Positions 52,230 to 61,736 of a stretch of DNA of 64,000 bases are shown here, piece after piece. The number at the start of each line of letters is the position of its first letter. Within the stretch, counting starts at the first letter, position 1. Origin of the DNA: Desulfosoma sp. (GTDB lineage: Bacteria; Desulfobacterota; Syntrophobacteria; Syntrophobacterales; DSM-9756); NCBI GenBank assembly GCA_037481875.1, contig JBBFKY010000001.1, positions 310,001 to 374,000 of the forward strand, given 5' to 3'. Under the pieces are notes generated by a model. The model was given only the letters and a program-made list of their open reading frames with translations. It searched no databases and had not been told where the DNA came from. The position numbers were made by a program, and so were the translations under genes.

Positions 52230-52898
52230 TCAGAGAAAACCGTGTCGTTTGAGAAAAGCCGTGTCGATTCCCTTGGATTGGTCGGTGGAGTCCTTTGGGG
52301 ATGTTGTGGTCCAAGCCTGCAAAAAGTTTTGTACATACTTGGCGATGATGTCCGTTTCGATGTTCACCGGATCTCCTGGGGAGAGCAGGCCAAGCGTGGT
52401 GACTTCGGCGGTATGAGGAATAAGGTTGACATCAAACCGGCCAGGGCTGCATCCGTTTACGGTGAGGCTCACGCCATTGACGGCAATGGATCCCTTGGAC
52501 ACGATAAACGGCGAAAGATGTTCCGGGACGGTGAAATAATAACGCCACGAACGGCCTTCCATTTGTCTATGGACCAGAGTGCCCACACCGTCCACATGGC
52601 CTTGCATCAGGTGTCCTCCCAGGCGATCCCCAACCCGCAGGGACCGCTCAAGATTCACCAACATTCCAGGACTCTTTCGTCCCAGGGTGGTTTTCGCCAG
52701 GGTTTCCGCCGAAACATCCACAGAAAAAACAGCGCCGTCAAAAGAGACGACCGTGAGGCAGGCCCCATCGACGGCTACGCTTTCCCCAAGGGTCATGTCG
52801 GTAAAAACGCGTTCCGATCGAAGCACCATGCGCGCATCCACTCCGTGACGTTCCACGCGCAGCAGGGTCCCTCGACATTCCACAAGTCCTGTAAACAT
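52230..52898 (-). CDS. ribE: Riboflavin synthase, alpha subunit
   Basis: This 222-residue enzyme dismutates two lumazines to riboflavin. It starts MFTGLVECRGTLLRVE and has the two similar barrel halves, the first with VAVDGACLTVV and GGHLMQGHVDGVG, the second with IAVNGVSLTVNG and PHTAEVTTLG. The C-terminal 15 residues are longer than usual. It lies 55 bases downstream of ribD. Confidence 0.97.
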   Translation of the reverse strand: MFTGLVECRGTLLRVERHGVDARMVLRSERVFTDMTLGESVAVDGACLTVVSFDGAVFSVDVSAETLAKTTLGRKSPGMLVNLERSLRVGDRLGGHLMQGHVDGVGTLVHRQMEGRSWRYYFTVPEHLSPFIVSKGSIAVNGVSLTVNGCSPGRFDVNLIPHTAEVTTLGLLSPGDPVNIETDIIAKYVQNFLQAWTTTSPKDSTDQSKGIDTAFLKRHGFL

Positions 52899-52953
52899 CT
52901 GAAAAAACCTCTAGCGACACGGCGAACGATGGGAAACGGTCGGTTAGTACCTT

Positions 52954-54063
52954 TCAATAAAGTTCAGGCAGAAAACGTCCGCGGATCATAAAGTCCATGT
53001 CCACGCGCTGCATATGACAATCGTGTAGGGGTACAGCCTCGCGCATGAACAACCGGGATTTTCCCTGAAACATGGGCACGCTGGAGCCGTTGCCGAGGAT
53101 TTTTGGCGCAAAAAAGAAACAAAAATCGTCGGCCAGACCCTGATCAAGGAACGTTCCATGAAGGCGTGCTCCCCCTTCCACCAGAACACTGGTGATGGAA
53201 CGCCGCCCCAATTCATCCAAAAAGGCTTCCAGATCAACGCCGGTAGCGGTTGTTGGGAGCGTGACCACCTGAACTCCGTGGTCCATTAGTCGTTCCCGTG
53301 CGACCTTGGGAGCAGTCTCGCCGCAGGCCAAAAGAACGGGGACTTGTGAAGCGGTTTGAACAAGCCGGGAAGCCAAGGGCAATCGGCACTGGGTATCGAG
53401 AACGATGCGAATGGGCTGACGACAAGATTTTGAACCCAAACGGGCCGTGAGCATGGGATCGTCGGCCAGAGCCGTGCCGATACCGACCAAGACCGCGTCT
53501 AAGGTGGCTCGAAGCTGATGGACCAGTCGCCGAGATTTTTCTCCCGTGACCCATCGAGAATCGCCCGTGCGTGTAGCCATACGCCCATCCAAGGTGGCGG
53601 CGCATTTGAGTGTTACGTGCGGGCGGCCTCGAGTCACCCACTTGATGAAAGGCTGGTTCAAGGCACGGCATTCTTTTTCCAACACCCCCATGGTGACGTC
53701 AAGTCCAGCTTGCCGTAAACGCTCCGCACCACCTCCCGTTACCTTTGGATTGGGATCGGCCATACCGATGACCACTCGAGCGATCCCTGCCTTCAGAACC
53801 GCTTCCGTACAAGGAGGCGTTCGACCATGGTGGTTGCAGGGTTCCAAAGTGACGTAGAGGGTAGCTCCTTGGGCTGAAGCGCCGGCGCGACGCAGGGCAC
53901 GCACTTCAGCGTGCGGGCCGCCTAGTTTTTGATGATAGCCTTCCCCCACAATGTTTCCGTCTCGCACCACCACAGCCCCTACAAGAGGGTTGGGGCTTGT
54001 GCGTCCGTGACCCTTCCAGGCTAAACGAAGGGCTCGCCGCATAAAATGCTCGTCTTGAACCAT
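52954..54063 (-). CDS. ribD: Bifunctional pyrimidine deaminase/reductase RibD
   Basis: This 369-residue protein performs the deaminase and reductase steps of riboflavin synthesis. The deaminase zinc site is GGPHAEVRALRRAG and YVTLEPCNHHGRTPPC; the reductase domain (about 150-360) has TLKCAATLDGRMAT, SRWVTGEKSRRLVHQLRA and SVLVEGGARLHGTFL. ATG 54063 is preceded by GGAAGG; the frame extends to 54153 through repeat DNA, which is rejected. Confidence 0.96.
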   Translation of the reverse strand: MVQDEHFMRRALRLAWKGHGRTSPNPLVGAVVVRDGNIVGEGYHQKLGGPHAEVRALRRAGASAQGATLYVTLEPCNHHGRTPPCTEAVLKAGIARVVIGMADPNPKVTGGGAERLRQAGLDVTMGVLEKECRALNQPFIKWVTRGRPHVTLKCAATLDGRMATRTGDSRWVTGEKSRRLVHQLRATLDAVLVGIGTALADDPMLTARLGSKSCRQPIRIVLDTQCRLPLASRLVQTASQVPVLLACGETAPKVARERLMDHGVQVVTLPTTATGVDLEAFLDELGRRSITSVLVEGGARLHGTFLDQGLADDFCFFFAPKILGNGSSVPMFQGKSRLFMREAVPLHDCHMQRVDMDFMIRGRFLPELY

Positions 54064-54120
54064 GCTGCCTTCCATGAGCAACGTACCCCAGGGTCGAACT
54101 GCCATGTTGGCCCACGCAGA

Positions 54121-54172
54121 GGCGGACCGATGTGTCCGCCGTCGAGCAGGCACGAACCGATGTGTCCGCCCC
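54121..54172 (+). repeat. Tandem pair of family A palindromes
   Basis: GGCGGACCGATGTGTCCGCC at 54121-54140 (exact consensus) is followed by a spacer GTCGAGCAGGCACGA and a second, half-eroded copy ACCGATGTGTCCGCCCCT ending at 54172. The two centres are 30 bases apart. Confidence 0.85.
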
Positions 54173-54388
54173 TAAACACTTCACCGGGGCAGGTTTTCGG
54201 GGCACACACCCGTGCGTCCTTACAGTGCTTTACCGCGCAGCCTGCATCCACACCGCCGGGGCAAACCCTTATACCCATACATGCGCCGATATGCCACAAA
54301 CCGTCGGCATGGACCCATGTATCGGCCCATCATTTCTCCCCTCGCACGTGACGGCCCCATAGGCCAAGGGTCATCGCAGCCCCCTGTA

Positions 54389-54443
54389 GGGCCGGACCGA
54401 TGTGTCACCCCTCGAGCAGGAATGGGCCGATATGTCCGCGCCA
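54389..54443 (+). repeat. Second tandem pair of family A palindromes
   Basis: GGGCCGGACCGATGTGTCAC is followed by the spacer CCCTCGAGCAGGAATG and GGCCGATATGTCCGCGCC. The TCGAGCAGG spacer and 30-base period match the pair at 54121, so the composite unit was duplicated. Confidence 0.8.
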
Positions 54444-54500
54444 GAATGCATTTACGGGACGGCGTCTTGACCGTCAGGTTTCACACCTAAAGGCTGTCAG

Positions 54501-55820
54501 CTAAAGCAGGGCTCCCGCCTTTTGAGCCACACCCGATGCCGACACCGAGACCCAGGGTTCAGAGAAATTTTCCGACCATGCATGCAGCGGAAACTGGGAA
54601 CAAAAAGCAGCCACATCCCGTTTGAGTTCAGCCAGGCGCTTCTCATCACCGACGGCATTCAGAGCCTGGTCAATGAACCGAGCGATATCAAGCATGTGGG
54701 AAGGTTCCATGCCCCGCGTCGTCACAGCCGCAGTGCCGATTCGAATGCCGCTGGCGATGTTCGGCTTTTGTGGATCAAACGGGATGGAATTCTTGTTGAC
54801 GGTGATTCCCGCATGATCCAAAGTCTCTTCGGCGACTTTTCCCGTGATGCCCTTATTTCTTAAATCCACGAGCATGAGATGGTTATCGGTGCCGCCGGAA
54901 ACCAAACGGTAGCCCAGCTTGAGCAATTCATCGGCCAAAGTTTTGCAATTGAGCACAATACGTCGCTGGTATTCTTTAAAGGACGGTTGTAAAGCTTCTT
55001 GAAAGGCTACGGCCTTGGCGGCGATGACATGCATCAGCGGCCCGCCTTGAATGCCGGGAAAGATTTGACTGTCCAGTTTTTTTCCCAGGTCCATATCGTT
55101 GGAAAGAATAAGACCGCCTCGGGGCCCTCTCAGGGTTTTGTGAGTGGTGGAAGTAACCGCATGGGCATAGGGAACAGGGGTGGGGTGCAAGCCGGCGGCG
55201 ACCAAGCCGGCGATGTGCGCCATATCCACCATCAAAAAGGCTCCAACCTCGTCACAGACTTCTCGAAACCGGGCAAAATCGATGAGGCGTGGATAGGCAC
55301 TGGCGCCGGCCACGATCAGTTTGGGACGGTGTTCTCGAGCCAGCCGAATCATCTGGTCAAAGTCGATGGTTTCTGTTTCCGGATGGACACCGTAGGAGAC
55401 CACTCGAAACAATCGTCCGGAAAAGCTAACAGGACTGCCGTGGGTCAGGTGTCCTCCTTGGCGCAAATCCATGCCCATGATGGTATCCCCCGGTTCCAGC
55501 AGCGCGAAATAGACCGCCATGTTGGCCTGGGATCCCGAATGAGGCTGCACGTTGGCGTAAAGACATTGAAAAAGGGCTTTCGCACGTTCCTGAGCCAAAG
55601 ATTCGGCCACATCCACATGCTCGCAACCACCGTAGTAACGCCGTCCTGGATATCCTTCGGCATACTTGTTGGTCAGGACCGATCCTTGTGCGATTCGCAC
55701 AGCGTCACTGACAAAGTTTTCGGACGCGATCAGTTCCAGCTTGCTTTTCTGACGGGTCTCTTCATCACGAAGGACCTTTGCTATGGCCGGGTCCGTTTTT
55801 TCCAAGGCTTTCATGTTCAT
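54501..55820 (-). CDS. glyA: Serine hydroxymethyltransferase
   Basis: This 439-residue PLP enzyme interconverts serine and glycine with tetrahydrofolate. Motifs are [52 protein letters not shown] and the PLP-lysine loop [19 protein letters not shown] 55820 follows GGAG nine bases upstream. The ATG is coupled to rpiB by a 4-base overlap. It is the last gene before the REP-rich gap. Confidence 0.98.
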   Translation of the reverse strand: MNMKALEKTDPAIAKVLRDEETRQKSKLELIASENFVSDAVRIAQGSVLTNKYAEGYPGRRYYGGCEHVDVAESLAQERAKALFQCLYANVQPHSGSQANMAVYFALLEPGDTIMGMDLRQGGHLTHGSPVSFSGRLFRVVSYGVHPETETIDFDQMIRLAREHRPKLIVAGASAYPRLIDFARFREVCDEVGAFLMVDMAHIAGLVAAGLHPTPVPYAHAVTSTTHKTLRGPRGGLILSNDMDLGKKLDSQIFPGIQGGPLMHVIAAKAVAFQEALQPSFKEYQRRIVLNCKTLADELLKLGYRLVSGGTDNHLMLVDLRNKGITGKVAEETLDHAGITVNKNSIPFDPQKPNIASGIRIGTAAVTTRGMEPSHMLDIARFIDQALNAVGDEKRLAELKRDVAAFCSQFPLHAWSENFSEPWVSVSASGVAQKAGALL

Positions 55821-56269
55821 TGACGGTGACTCCACGAGGAAGGATTGTCCAAAAGATCCAAACGTCGGCAGTGGCGACCTCCTTCAAAAGGTTCGGCCAG
55901 CCACACATCAACGATTTCCAAAGCCAGATCCAAGCCGAGGAAACGTCCGCCGAGGCACAGAACATTGCTGTCATTATGACGCCGACTCATCTTGGCCGCA
56001 TAAGGTTCCGAGGCCAGGACCGCTCGCACTCCGGGCACTCGGTTGGCGGCCATGGACATACCGATACCGCTCCCGCACAGAAGAATACCTCGATCTACTG
56101 TTCCCCGTGAAACGGCTCGGGCCACCGTAAAAGCGTAATCCGGATAGTCCACGGAATCCAGACTAAAGGTTCCGATATCGTGCACATCATGACCTTCACG
56201 GCGCAGATGTTCAGCAATCTTTTCTTTGAGTTCAAAGCCGGCGTGATCGGCACCGATCATGATTTTCAT
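55817..56269 (-). CDS. rpiB: Ribose 5-phosphate isomerase B
   Basis: This 150-residue enzyme interconverts ribose 5-phosphate and ribulose 5-phosphate. It shows [33 protein letters not shown], the catalytic Cys in [20 protein letters not shown] and [15 protein letters not shown]. Between fabF and glyA this position is common in Desulfobacterota. Confidence 0.97.
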   Translation of the reverse strand: MKIMIGADHAGFELKEKIAEHLRREGHDVHDIGTFSLDSVDYPDYAFTVARAVSRGTVDRGILLCGSGIGMSMAANRVPGVRAVLASEPYAAKMSRRHNDSNVLCLGGRFLGLDLALEIVDVWLAEPFEGGRHCRRLDLLDNPSSWSHRQ

Positions 56270-56307
56270 GGGAAAAACTCACGGAGTCTTTTAAGGGTTT
56301 CTTGTTC

Positions 56308-57561
56308 TTATTCCGTCCATTTTCTGAAGACGACCGTGCCATTGGTTCCACCAAACCCGAAGGAGTTGGACAAGGCCACACGAACTGGGGCTTTACGGGC
56401 TACGTTAGGCACATAGTCCAGATCGCAGTCTGGATCCGGGGTTTCGTAGTTGATGGTCGGGGGCATGATGTCATGATAAATGGCGAGCACCGTGTAGGCC
56501 CCTTCCACACCTCCGGCGGCTCCCAACAAGTGCCCCGTCATGGACTTGGTGGAACTCACGGCCAGCTTTTTGGCATGGTCCCCGAAAACGGTCTTGATGG
56601 CCAGGGTTTCCAACCGGTCGTTCAGATCCGTGGAGGTTCCATGGGCGTTGATGTAATCGACGTCACAAGGGGAAATGCCGGCGTCGGCCAGAGCCGCCCG
56701 CATACACAGAACGGCGCCTTCGCCGTCGGGAGCCGGCGCCGTCATGTGGTAAGCGTCTCCGGAAGCGCCGAAACCGATGACTTCCGCGTATATTCGCGCT
56801 CCACGACTCTTGGCCCGTTCCGCCTCTTCCAAAATCAACACCGCGCTGCCTTCTCCCAGAACAAAGCCGTCCCGATCCTTGTCAAAGGGGCGGGACGCTT
56901 TTTCAGGTTCGTCATTTCGTGTGGATAGAGCGCGCATGGCATTAAAGCCGCCCACACAAAGGGGTGTGATAGTGGATTCCACCCCGCCGGTGATCATAAT
57001 GTCGGCGGCTCCATCTCGAATGAGGTGAAAGGCGTGTCCGATGGCATGCGTGCCTGCGGCACAGGCTGTCTGAATGGAAAGGTTGGGCCCTTTGGCACGG
57101 TGTTGGATGGAGATGAGTCCCGGAGCCATATTGCCGATGAGCATGGGAATAAAGAACGGGCTGATTTTGCGCGGTCCTGATTGCAAAAGGGTTTTGTGGC
57201 ATTCTTCGATGGTGGTGAGTCCTCCTAAACCGCACCCCATGACCACGCCCGCTCGAGGGCTTTCCGAGGCTTCAATGGTCAAAGACGCGTCTTGAACCGC
57301 CAATTGCGCGGCAGCGATGGCGTAGGTGAGAAAAATATCCATCTTGCGCAAGTCTTTTTTGGGAATGAAGTCTTCCGGCTGAAACCCTTTGACCTCACCG
57401 GCGATACGTGTGGCGTATCCTTCTGTGTCAAATCGTGTGATGAGTCCGATGCCCGAAACACCACGGATCACATTGGTCCAGTTCTGTTCGACGCCGACCC
57501 CCAAGGGCGTGACCATGCCCAATCCTGTCACCACCACTCGTCGCTTTCCGCCTTGTGCCAT
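56308..57561 (-). CDS. fabF: Beta-ketoacyl-ACP synthase II
   Basis: This 417-residue condensing enzyme elongates acyl-ACP. The catalytic Cys is in [17 protein letters not shown], and the two active-site histidines are in [11 protein letters not shown] and [16 protein letters not shown]. It starts [15 protein letters not shown] after a short leader; ATG 57561 has AGGG upstream. Unusually, no acyl-carrier-protein gene lies between it and fabG (only 51 bases). Confidence 0.97.
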   Translation of the reverse strand: MAQGGKRRVVVTGLGMVTPLGVGVEQNWTNVIRGVSGIGLITRFDTEGYATRIAGEVKGFQPEDFIPKKDLRKMDIFLTYAIAAAQLAVQDASLTIEASESPRAGVVMGCGLGGLTTIEECHKTLLQSGPRKISPFFIPMLIGNMAPGLISIQHRAKGPNLSIQTACAAGTHAIGHAFHLIRDGAADIMITGGVESTITPLCVGGFNAMRALSTRNDEPEKASRPFDKDRDGFVLGEGSAVLILEEAERAKSRGARIYAEVIGFGASGDAYHMTAPAPDGEGAVLCMRAALADAGISPCDVDYINAHGTSTDLNDRLETLAIKTVFGDHAKKLAVSSTKSMTGHLLGAAGGVEGAYTVLAIYHDIMPPTINYETPDPDCDLDYVPNVARKAPVRVALSNSFGFGGTNGTVVFRKWTE

Positions 57562-57612
57562 GATTCCCTCGTTGTTCTTTCCCAAGAATCTCTATTGAGT
57601 CGCTTCGTGCGA

Positions 57613-58356
57613 CTATCCCATGAACATGCCGCCGTTCACGTGCAGCACCTGTCCCGTGATATAGCCCGCTTCATCAGAAGCCAAGAACCGTACGGCCGCA
57701 GCCACCTCCTCTGGGGTTCCCGTGCGTCCTGCGGGAATCTGGGCCAAAAGGGCTTGTCGAGCCTCGTCGCCGAGAGCCTGGGTCATTTCCGTTTCGATAT
57801 AACCCGGAGCCACGGCGTTGACGGTGATGTTTCGGGAAATGACTTCTCGAGCAAGCGAACGCGTCAGACCCAGAATACCGGCCTTGGCGGCAGCATAATT
57901 GCACTGGCCGGCGTTTCCTGTAAAGCCCACAACGGAGGTGATGTTGATGATGCGACCGTAGCGTTGTTTGAGCATGGGGCGCATGGCGGCTTGGCAGCAC
58001 AAAAACACACCCCTGAGGTTCACGGCCAGAACCTCGTCCCAGTCTGATTCTTTGAGGCGTGGCAAGATGTTGTCCCGAGTGATACCGGCATTGTTCACCA
58101 AGACGTCCAGGCGTCCCCAAGAGTCCGAGATCTCCTTGAAGGCCGCTTTCACCGCTTCGGCGTGGGCCACGTCAAAAGGGCTGAGAACCGCCTGGGCGCC
58201 GCGTTCTTTGACGATGCGCGCCGTTTCTTCCGCGGCTTCACGCCCTGATTGATAATTGACCACCACGGTGGTGCCCGGTTCCGCAAAGGCCACCGCGACA
58301 GCTCGGCCGATACCACGGCTGGCTCCTGTCACCATAACCACTCTGGTTTCCGCCAT
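57613..58356 (-). CDS. fabG: 3-oxoacyl-ACP reductase
   Basis: This 247-residue short-chain dehydrogenase reduces 3-oxoacyl-ACP. It has the cofactor motif VTGASRGIGRAVAVAF, NNAGITRD, the catalytic Ser and the YxxxK motif (YAAAKAGILGLTRSLA). The C-terminus GQVLHVNGGMFMG is typical of FabG. ATG 58356 follows GGGAGGA. Confidence 0.95.
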   Translation of the reverse strand: MAETRVVMVTGASRGIGRAVAVAFAEPGTTVVVNYQSGREAAEETARIVKERGAQAVLSPFDVAHAEAVKAAFKEISDSWGRLDVLVNNAGITRDNILPRLKESDWDEVLAVNLRGVFLCCQAAMRPMLKQRYGRIINITSVVGFTGNAGQCNYAAAKAGILGLTRSLAREVISRNITVNAVAPGYIETEMTQALGDEARQALLAQIPAGRTGTPEEVAAAVRFLASDEAGYITGQVLHVNGGMFMG

Positions 58357-58442
58357 GGATTCCTCCCTGTGTTATGCCGCACGCCCAAATGATCAAAATA
58401 TCGTTTAAACCTTGTCTGTAAAAATCCTTCAGCGGTTCAGGA

Positions 58443-59639
58443 TCATGGAGTGTCTGAAGTCCCACCCCGCTTGATGCGGTCGATGAAAGCCGGCACGAAT
58501 TCAAAAAGATCCGCCACCACGCCGCAGGAGGCCACATCAAAGATGGGAGCTTCAGGGTCCTTGTTGACGGCAACGATGATTTTGGATCCTTGCATCCCAA
58601 CGATGTGTTGAATAGCCCCCGAGATACCGATGGCCATATAAAGGGTCGGGGACACCGTCTGTCCCGTTTGTCCTACTTGATGGGATACCGGAGCCCAGCC
58701 TTCTTCCACGGCACTGCGGGAAGCCCCCACGGCTCCTTTTAGAAGCCGCGCCAGTTCTTCCACCATTTTGAAATTTTCCGCTTTTTGCAGTCCCCGTCCA
58801 CCGGAAATGATCACTTCGGCTTCGGAAAGTTTTGCCGTGGTGTCTTCTTCAGGAGTCACCTTAAGGACCTGCACGCGCGTACGAAAAACATCCTCGGACA
58901 TCGTGACCCGTTCGACTCGACCGTTGCGTGGATCCACAACCGGACGCATGACTCGAGGGCGTACCGTGGCCATTTGAGGGCGCCCGTGGGGACAGATGAT
59001 GGTGGCCATGACGTTGCCGCCAAAGGCTGGGCGGGTTTGCAAAAGGAGACCTTCTTCACTGATGTCCAAATCGGTGCAATCGGCCGTGAGGCCCGTTCGT
59101 AGCATGGCTGCGACTCGAGGGATAAAGGACCGGCCCATGGATGTGGCTCCGGCAAGGAGGATTTCCGGTTTCTTGCTTCGCACCAGTTCCACAAGGCACC
59201 GGCTGTAGGCTTCATCCGTAAAATGCTTTAAAGCCGAATGGTCCACCACGTAAACCACATCGGCCCCGTAACGAAGCAGGTGCTCCGCCTCATCGTCGAG
59301 GTTTTCTCCCAAAAGCACGGCGGCGCATTCAACCCCTTTCTTGTCCGCAAGGCGGCGAGCGGCACTCAAAAGCTCATAACTGACCGAATGCACCGCTCCA
59401 TGGCGCCATTCCGCGAAAGCCCACACCCCTTTGTAAGCCGCCGCATCGATCGCGACGCCGGAGCCTACATCGGGAAGTTTTATGGCCTGAAACTCGCAAG
59501 TATCCACGCACATCCCGCACAGGGTGCAGTCGTCGGAAACCTGAGCGTGAGTTTCCAAAACCGTAATCGCACCTACGGGACAGACATCTTGGCATACGCC
59601 GCAGGCTGTACATTTTTCCAGATCGATGAGTGCTTTCAT
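58443..59639 (-). CDS. etfA: Electron transfer flavoprotein alpha subunit with N-terminal ferredoxin domain
   Basis: This 398-residue EtfA has a fused two-[4Fe-4S] ferredoxin domain at residues 1-65 (CTACGVCQDVCPVG; CTLCGMCVDTCEFQ). The ETF alpha domain follows (AAVLLGENLDDEAEHLLRYG), then the C-terminal FAD domain (SRSAVEEGWAPVSHQVGQTG; YMAIGISGAIQHIVGM; KDPEAPIFDVASCGVVADL). The ferredoxin fusion is seen in anaerobes, where ETF connects acyl-CoA dehydrogenases to Fe-S carriers. ATG 59639 overlaps the etfB stop by 4 bases. It sits directly between the fatty-acid synthesis genes and acyl-CoA dehydrogenase. Confidence 0.95.
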   Translation of the reverse strand: MKALIDLEKCTACGVCQDVCPVGAITVLETHAQVSDDCTLCGMCVDTCEFQAIKLPDVGSGVAIDAAAYKGVWAFAEWRHGAVHSVSYELLSAARRLADKKGVECAAVLLGENLDDEAEHLLRYGADVVYVVDHSALKHFTDEAYSRCLVELVRSKKPEILLAGATSMGRSFIPRVAAMLRTGLTADCTDLDISEEGLLLQTRPAFGGNVMATIICPHGRPQMATVRPRVMRPVVDPRNGRVERVTMSEDVFRTRVQVLKVTPEEDTTAKLSEAEVIISGGRGLQKAENFKMVEELARLLKGAVGASRSAVEEGWAPVSHQVGQTGQTVSPTLYMAIGISGAIQHIVGMQGSKIIVAVNKDPEAPIFDVASCGVVADLFEFVPAFIDRIKRGGTSDTP

Positions 59640-60427
59640 AAACCGGGAACCTTGGCTTCTTTGAGGTATTGGTAAAGTTTTTCCACCTGTTCGGCAACGG
59701 AGCCTTCCAGCATCCATCGGTCCGAACGTTTAGGCGGGCTAAAGACGCGCACCACCTGGGTGAAGGAGCCTCTAAGACCGACTTGGTCTTCCGAAAGTCC
59801 CACATCCTTAAGGCCCCACACGGGAATGTCGGCTTTTTTGGCGCGCATTTTGTGCTTCAGGGATGGAAGCCGAGGATCACCCACATCACGAAGAACGGTT
59901 ACCAAAGCGGGCAAAGGCAAAAGCCATTCCTCGGTGCCTTCATCCGTTTTGCGTACCACACGAAGGTGGTGCTTGTCTTGAAGTTCCAAGTGCTTGACAA
60001 AAGTGGCATAGGGAATATTCAGCAAAGTGGCCAGTTCGGGGCCTACCTGAGCCGTGTCTCCGTCGATGGCTTGTTTACCGCAAAAGATGAGCGACACATT
60101 CTGAAGTTTTTGAATGGCCGCGGCCAACGCCGTGGCTGTCGCCCAGGTGTCCGCACCGGCAAAGGCCCGGTCACTCAACAAGACCGCATCGTCGACACCT
60201 CGGGAGAGGACTTCCCGTAAAGCCTCTTCCGCTTGCGGTGGTCCCATGGTGAGTGCCGTCACATGGGCATCGTGGGAGTCCTTAAGGCGAAGAGCGGCTT
60301 CCACGGCGAAAAGATCAAAAGGATTGATGATGGATTCCACGCCCTGACGCACCAAGGTATGGGTGTGAGGATCGATGCGGACGTTTTTGGCGTCTGGCAC
60401 CTGTTTGATACAGACGACGATTTTCAT
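59636..60427 (-). CDS. etfB: Electron transfer flavoprotein beta subunit
   Basis: This 263-residue partner of EtfA has MKIVVCIKQVPDAKNVRID at the start, NPFDLFAVEAALRLKD, the AMP/FAD loop LIFCGKQAIDGDTAQVGP and SLKHKMRAKK. ATG 60427 is chosen; the frame extends 22 codons upstream without a ribosome site. It passes electrons from the acyl-CoA dehydrogenase encoded upstream. Confidence 0.96.
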   Translation of the reverse strand: MKIVVCIKQVPDAKNVRIDPHTHTLVRQGVESIINPFDLFAVEAALRLKDSHDAHVTALTMGPPQAEEALREVLSRGVDDAVLLSDRAFAGADTWATATALAAAIQKLQNVSLIFCGKQAIDGDTAQVGPELATLLNIPYATFVKHLELQDKHHLRVVRKTDEGTEEWLLPLPALVTVLRDVGDPRLPSLKHKMRAKKADIPVWGLKDVGLSEDQVGLRGSFTQVVRVFSPPKRSDRWMLEGSVAEQVEKLYQYLKEAKVPGL

Positions 60428-60481
60428 GGTTTTCGGCGACCTTCTATGGCTGAATCTAAGTTTTAAAACTCCCGTTCGCTT

Positions 60482-60503
60482 GAGCCGACACATTGGTCCG
60501 CCC
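60482..60503 (-). repeat. REP-like palindrome, family A, diverged
   Basis: On the minus strand the core reads GGCGGACCAATGTGTCGGCT, three bases from consensus. It lies in the 139-base gap between the acyl-CoA dehydrogenase gene and etfB. Confidence 0.65.
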
Positions 60504-60566
60504 TGGCAGTGCGAACGGGCTCATGGACGGCCCTGTCCGATAACATCGGCGCATTTCAAACGGGCG

Positions 60567-61736
60567 CTAAAAAAACGTTTCCTTCATACGGCCATATTCC
60601 TTGTTAAGTTCCTGACCGATGATGTTTCTTTGAATTTCGTTGGTGCCTTCGTAAATTTGAAGAATCTTGGCGTCTCGGAACATCTTTTCCACGGGATAGT
60701 CGCGCATGTATCCATAACCGCCCAGGATTTGCACGGCTTCGGTGGTCACTTCCATGGCCGCGTCACTGGCGAACACTTTGCACATGGCAGCCACTTTACC
60801 GGCATCGGGCGGGTCTGTGTCCAGGTGCCGAGCGGCGCAATAGACCAGAGCACGAGCCGCTTCGGTTTTGATGGCCATGTCCGCCAGCTTGTGTTGGATG
60901 GCCTGAAACGTAATGATGGGCTTGCCGAACTGGATGCGTTTTCGCGCGTATTCGACGGCGATGTCTAAAGCGCCTTGAGCCAGTCCCACCCCTAAGGCTC
61001 CGATACCCGGTCTGGATTTGTCAAAGGTTTTCATGGCGATGATGAAACCCATGCCTTCCCGGCTGATCAAGCGGTCCTTGGGAATACGGCAATCCTGAAA
61101 CACCAATTCCCTCGTGGCCGAGGCACGAATTCCCAGCTTTTTTTCCTTTTTTCCGAAAGTAAAACCCGGGTCTCCCTTTTCCACAATGAAAAAGCTGGCG
61201 CCTCGAGGACCTTTGGTTTTGTCGGTCACGGCCAAGACACTGTAAATGTCCGCTTCACCCCCGTTCGTAATCCACTGCTTGGTGCCGTTGAGGACATAAA
61301 AATCACCGTCTTTGACGGCCGTTGTGCGAACGGCCGTGACATCGCTTCCGGCTCCTGATTCCGTCACCGCAAAGGCCGCAAGCCGTTTCCCGGACGCGAT
61401 GTCCGGAAGATAAGCGGCTTTTTGGGCTTCCGATCCATAGAGCAAAATGGGATAAGCACCCAAACCGCTTGCGGCAAAGGAAGTGGCTACCCCGATACAG
61501 GCTCGAGCCAGTTGCTCCACGGCCAGACAGTTTTCCAAAATACCTCCTCCTAAACCACCGTATTCCTCGGGAATACACACCCCGAAAAGATCCGACTGGG
61601 CCAAGACTTTTAAAATCTCCGTGGGGAATTCTTCGGCCTCGTCCAACTGCGCTCGCACAGGCCGAATCTTTTCTCGAGCGATTTGTGCGGCCAATTCTTG
61701 AATCATCTTTTGTTCGTCGGTCAAAAAGTAATTCAA
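60567..61736 (-). CDS. Acyl-CoA dehydrogenase
   Basis: This 389-residue flavoenzyme oxidises acyl-CoA to enoyl-CoA. The family signatures [20 protein letters not shown] and the C-terminal [22 protein letters not shown] are present, with the catalytic Glu in [13 protein letters not shown]. It starts with TTG at 61736, six bases after AAGGAGG, and overlaps plsX by 4 bases. Short-chain (butyryl-type) specificity is likely but not certain. With etfBA it forms a beta-oxidation/electron transfer module inside the lipid gene cluster. Confidence 0.95.
   Translation of the reverse strand: MNYFLTDEQKMIQELAAQIAREKIRPVRAQLDEAEEFPTEILKVLAQSDLFGVCIPEEYGGLGGGILENCLAVEQLARACIGVATSFAASGLGAYPILLYGSEAQKAAYLPDIASGKRLAAFAVTESGAGSDVTAVRTTAVKDGDFYVLNGTKQWITNGGEADIYSVLAVTDKTKGPRGASFFIVEKGDPGFTFGKKEKKLGIRASATRELVFQDCRIPKDRLISREGMGFIIAMKTFDKSRPGIGALGVGLAQGALDIAVEYARKRIQFGKPIITFQAIQHKLADMAIKTEAARALVYCAARHLDTDPPDAGKVAAMCKVFASDAAMEVTTEAVQILGGYGYMRDYPVEKMFRDAKILQIYEGTNEIQRNIIGQELNKEYGRMKETFF

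Larger units (their letters stand above)
54064..54500. other. REP-rich region between glyA and ribD
   Basis: About 440 bases hold at least five copies of family A palindromes, at 54121, 54150, 54308, 54389 and 54421, arranged partly in 30-bp tandem. Open frames across it are repeat-derived. In several related genomes nrdR and a deaminase gene occupy this position; neither is found here. Confidence 0.75.

Noticed and set aside
54121-54443. CRISPR-like array between glyA and ribD
   Set aside because: There are only two pairs of short units, the spacers are alike rather than unique, and no cas gene is present.
51917-54500. FMN riboswitch upstream of the riboflavin genes
   Set aside because: The conserved core with ACCGGCGGT and GAGAAGG was not seen upstream of ribD, ribE or ribBA on the proper strand.
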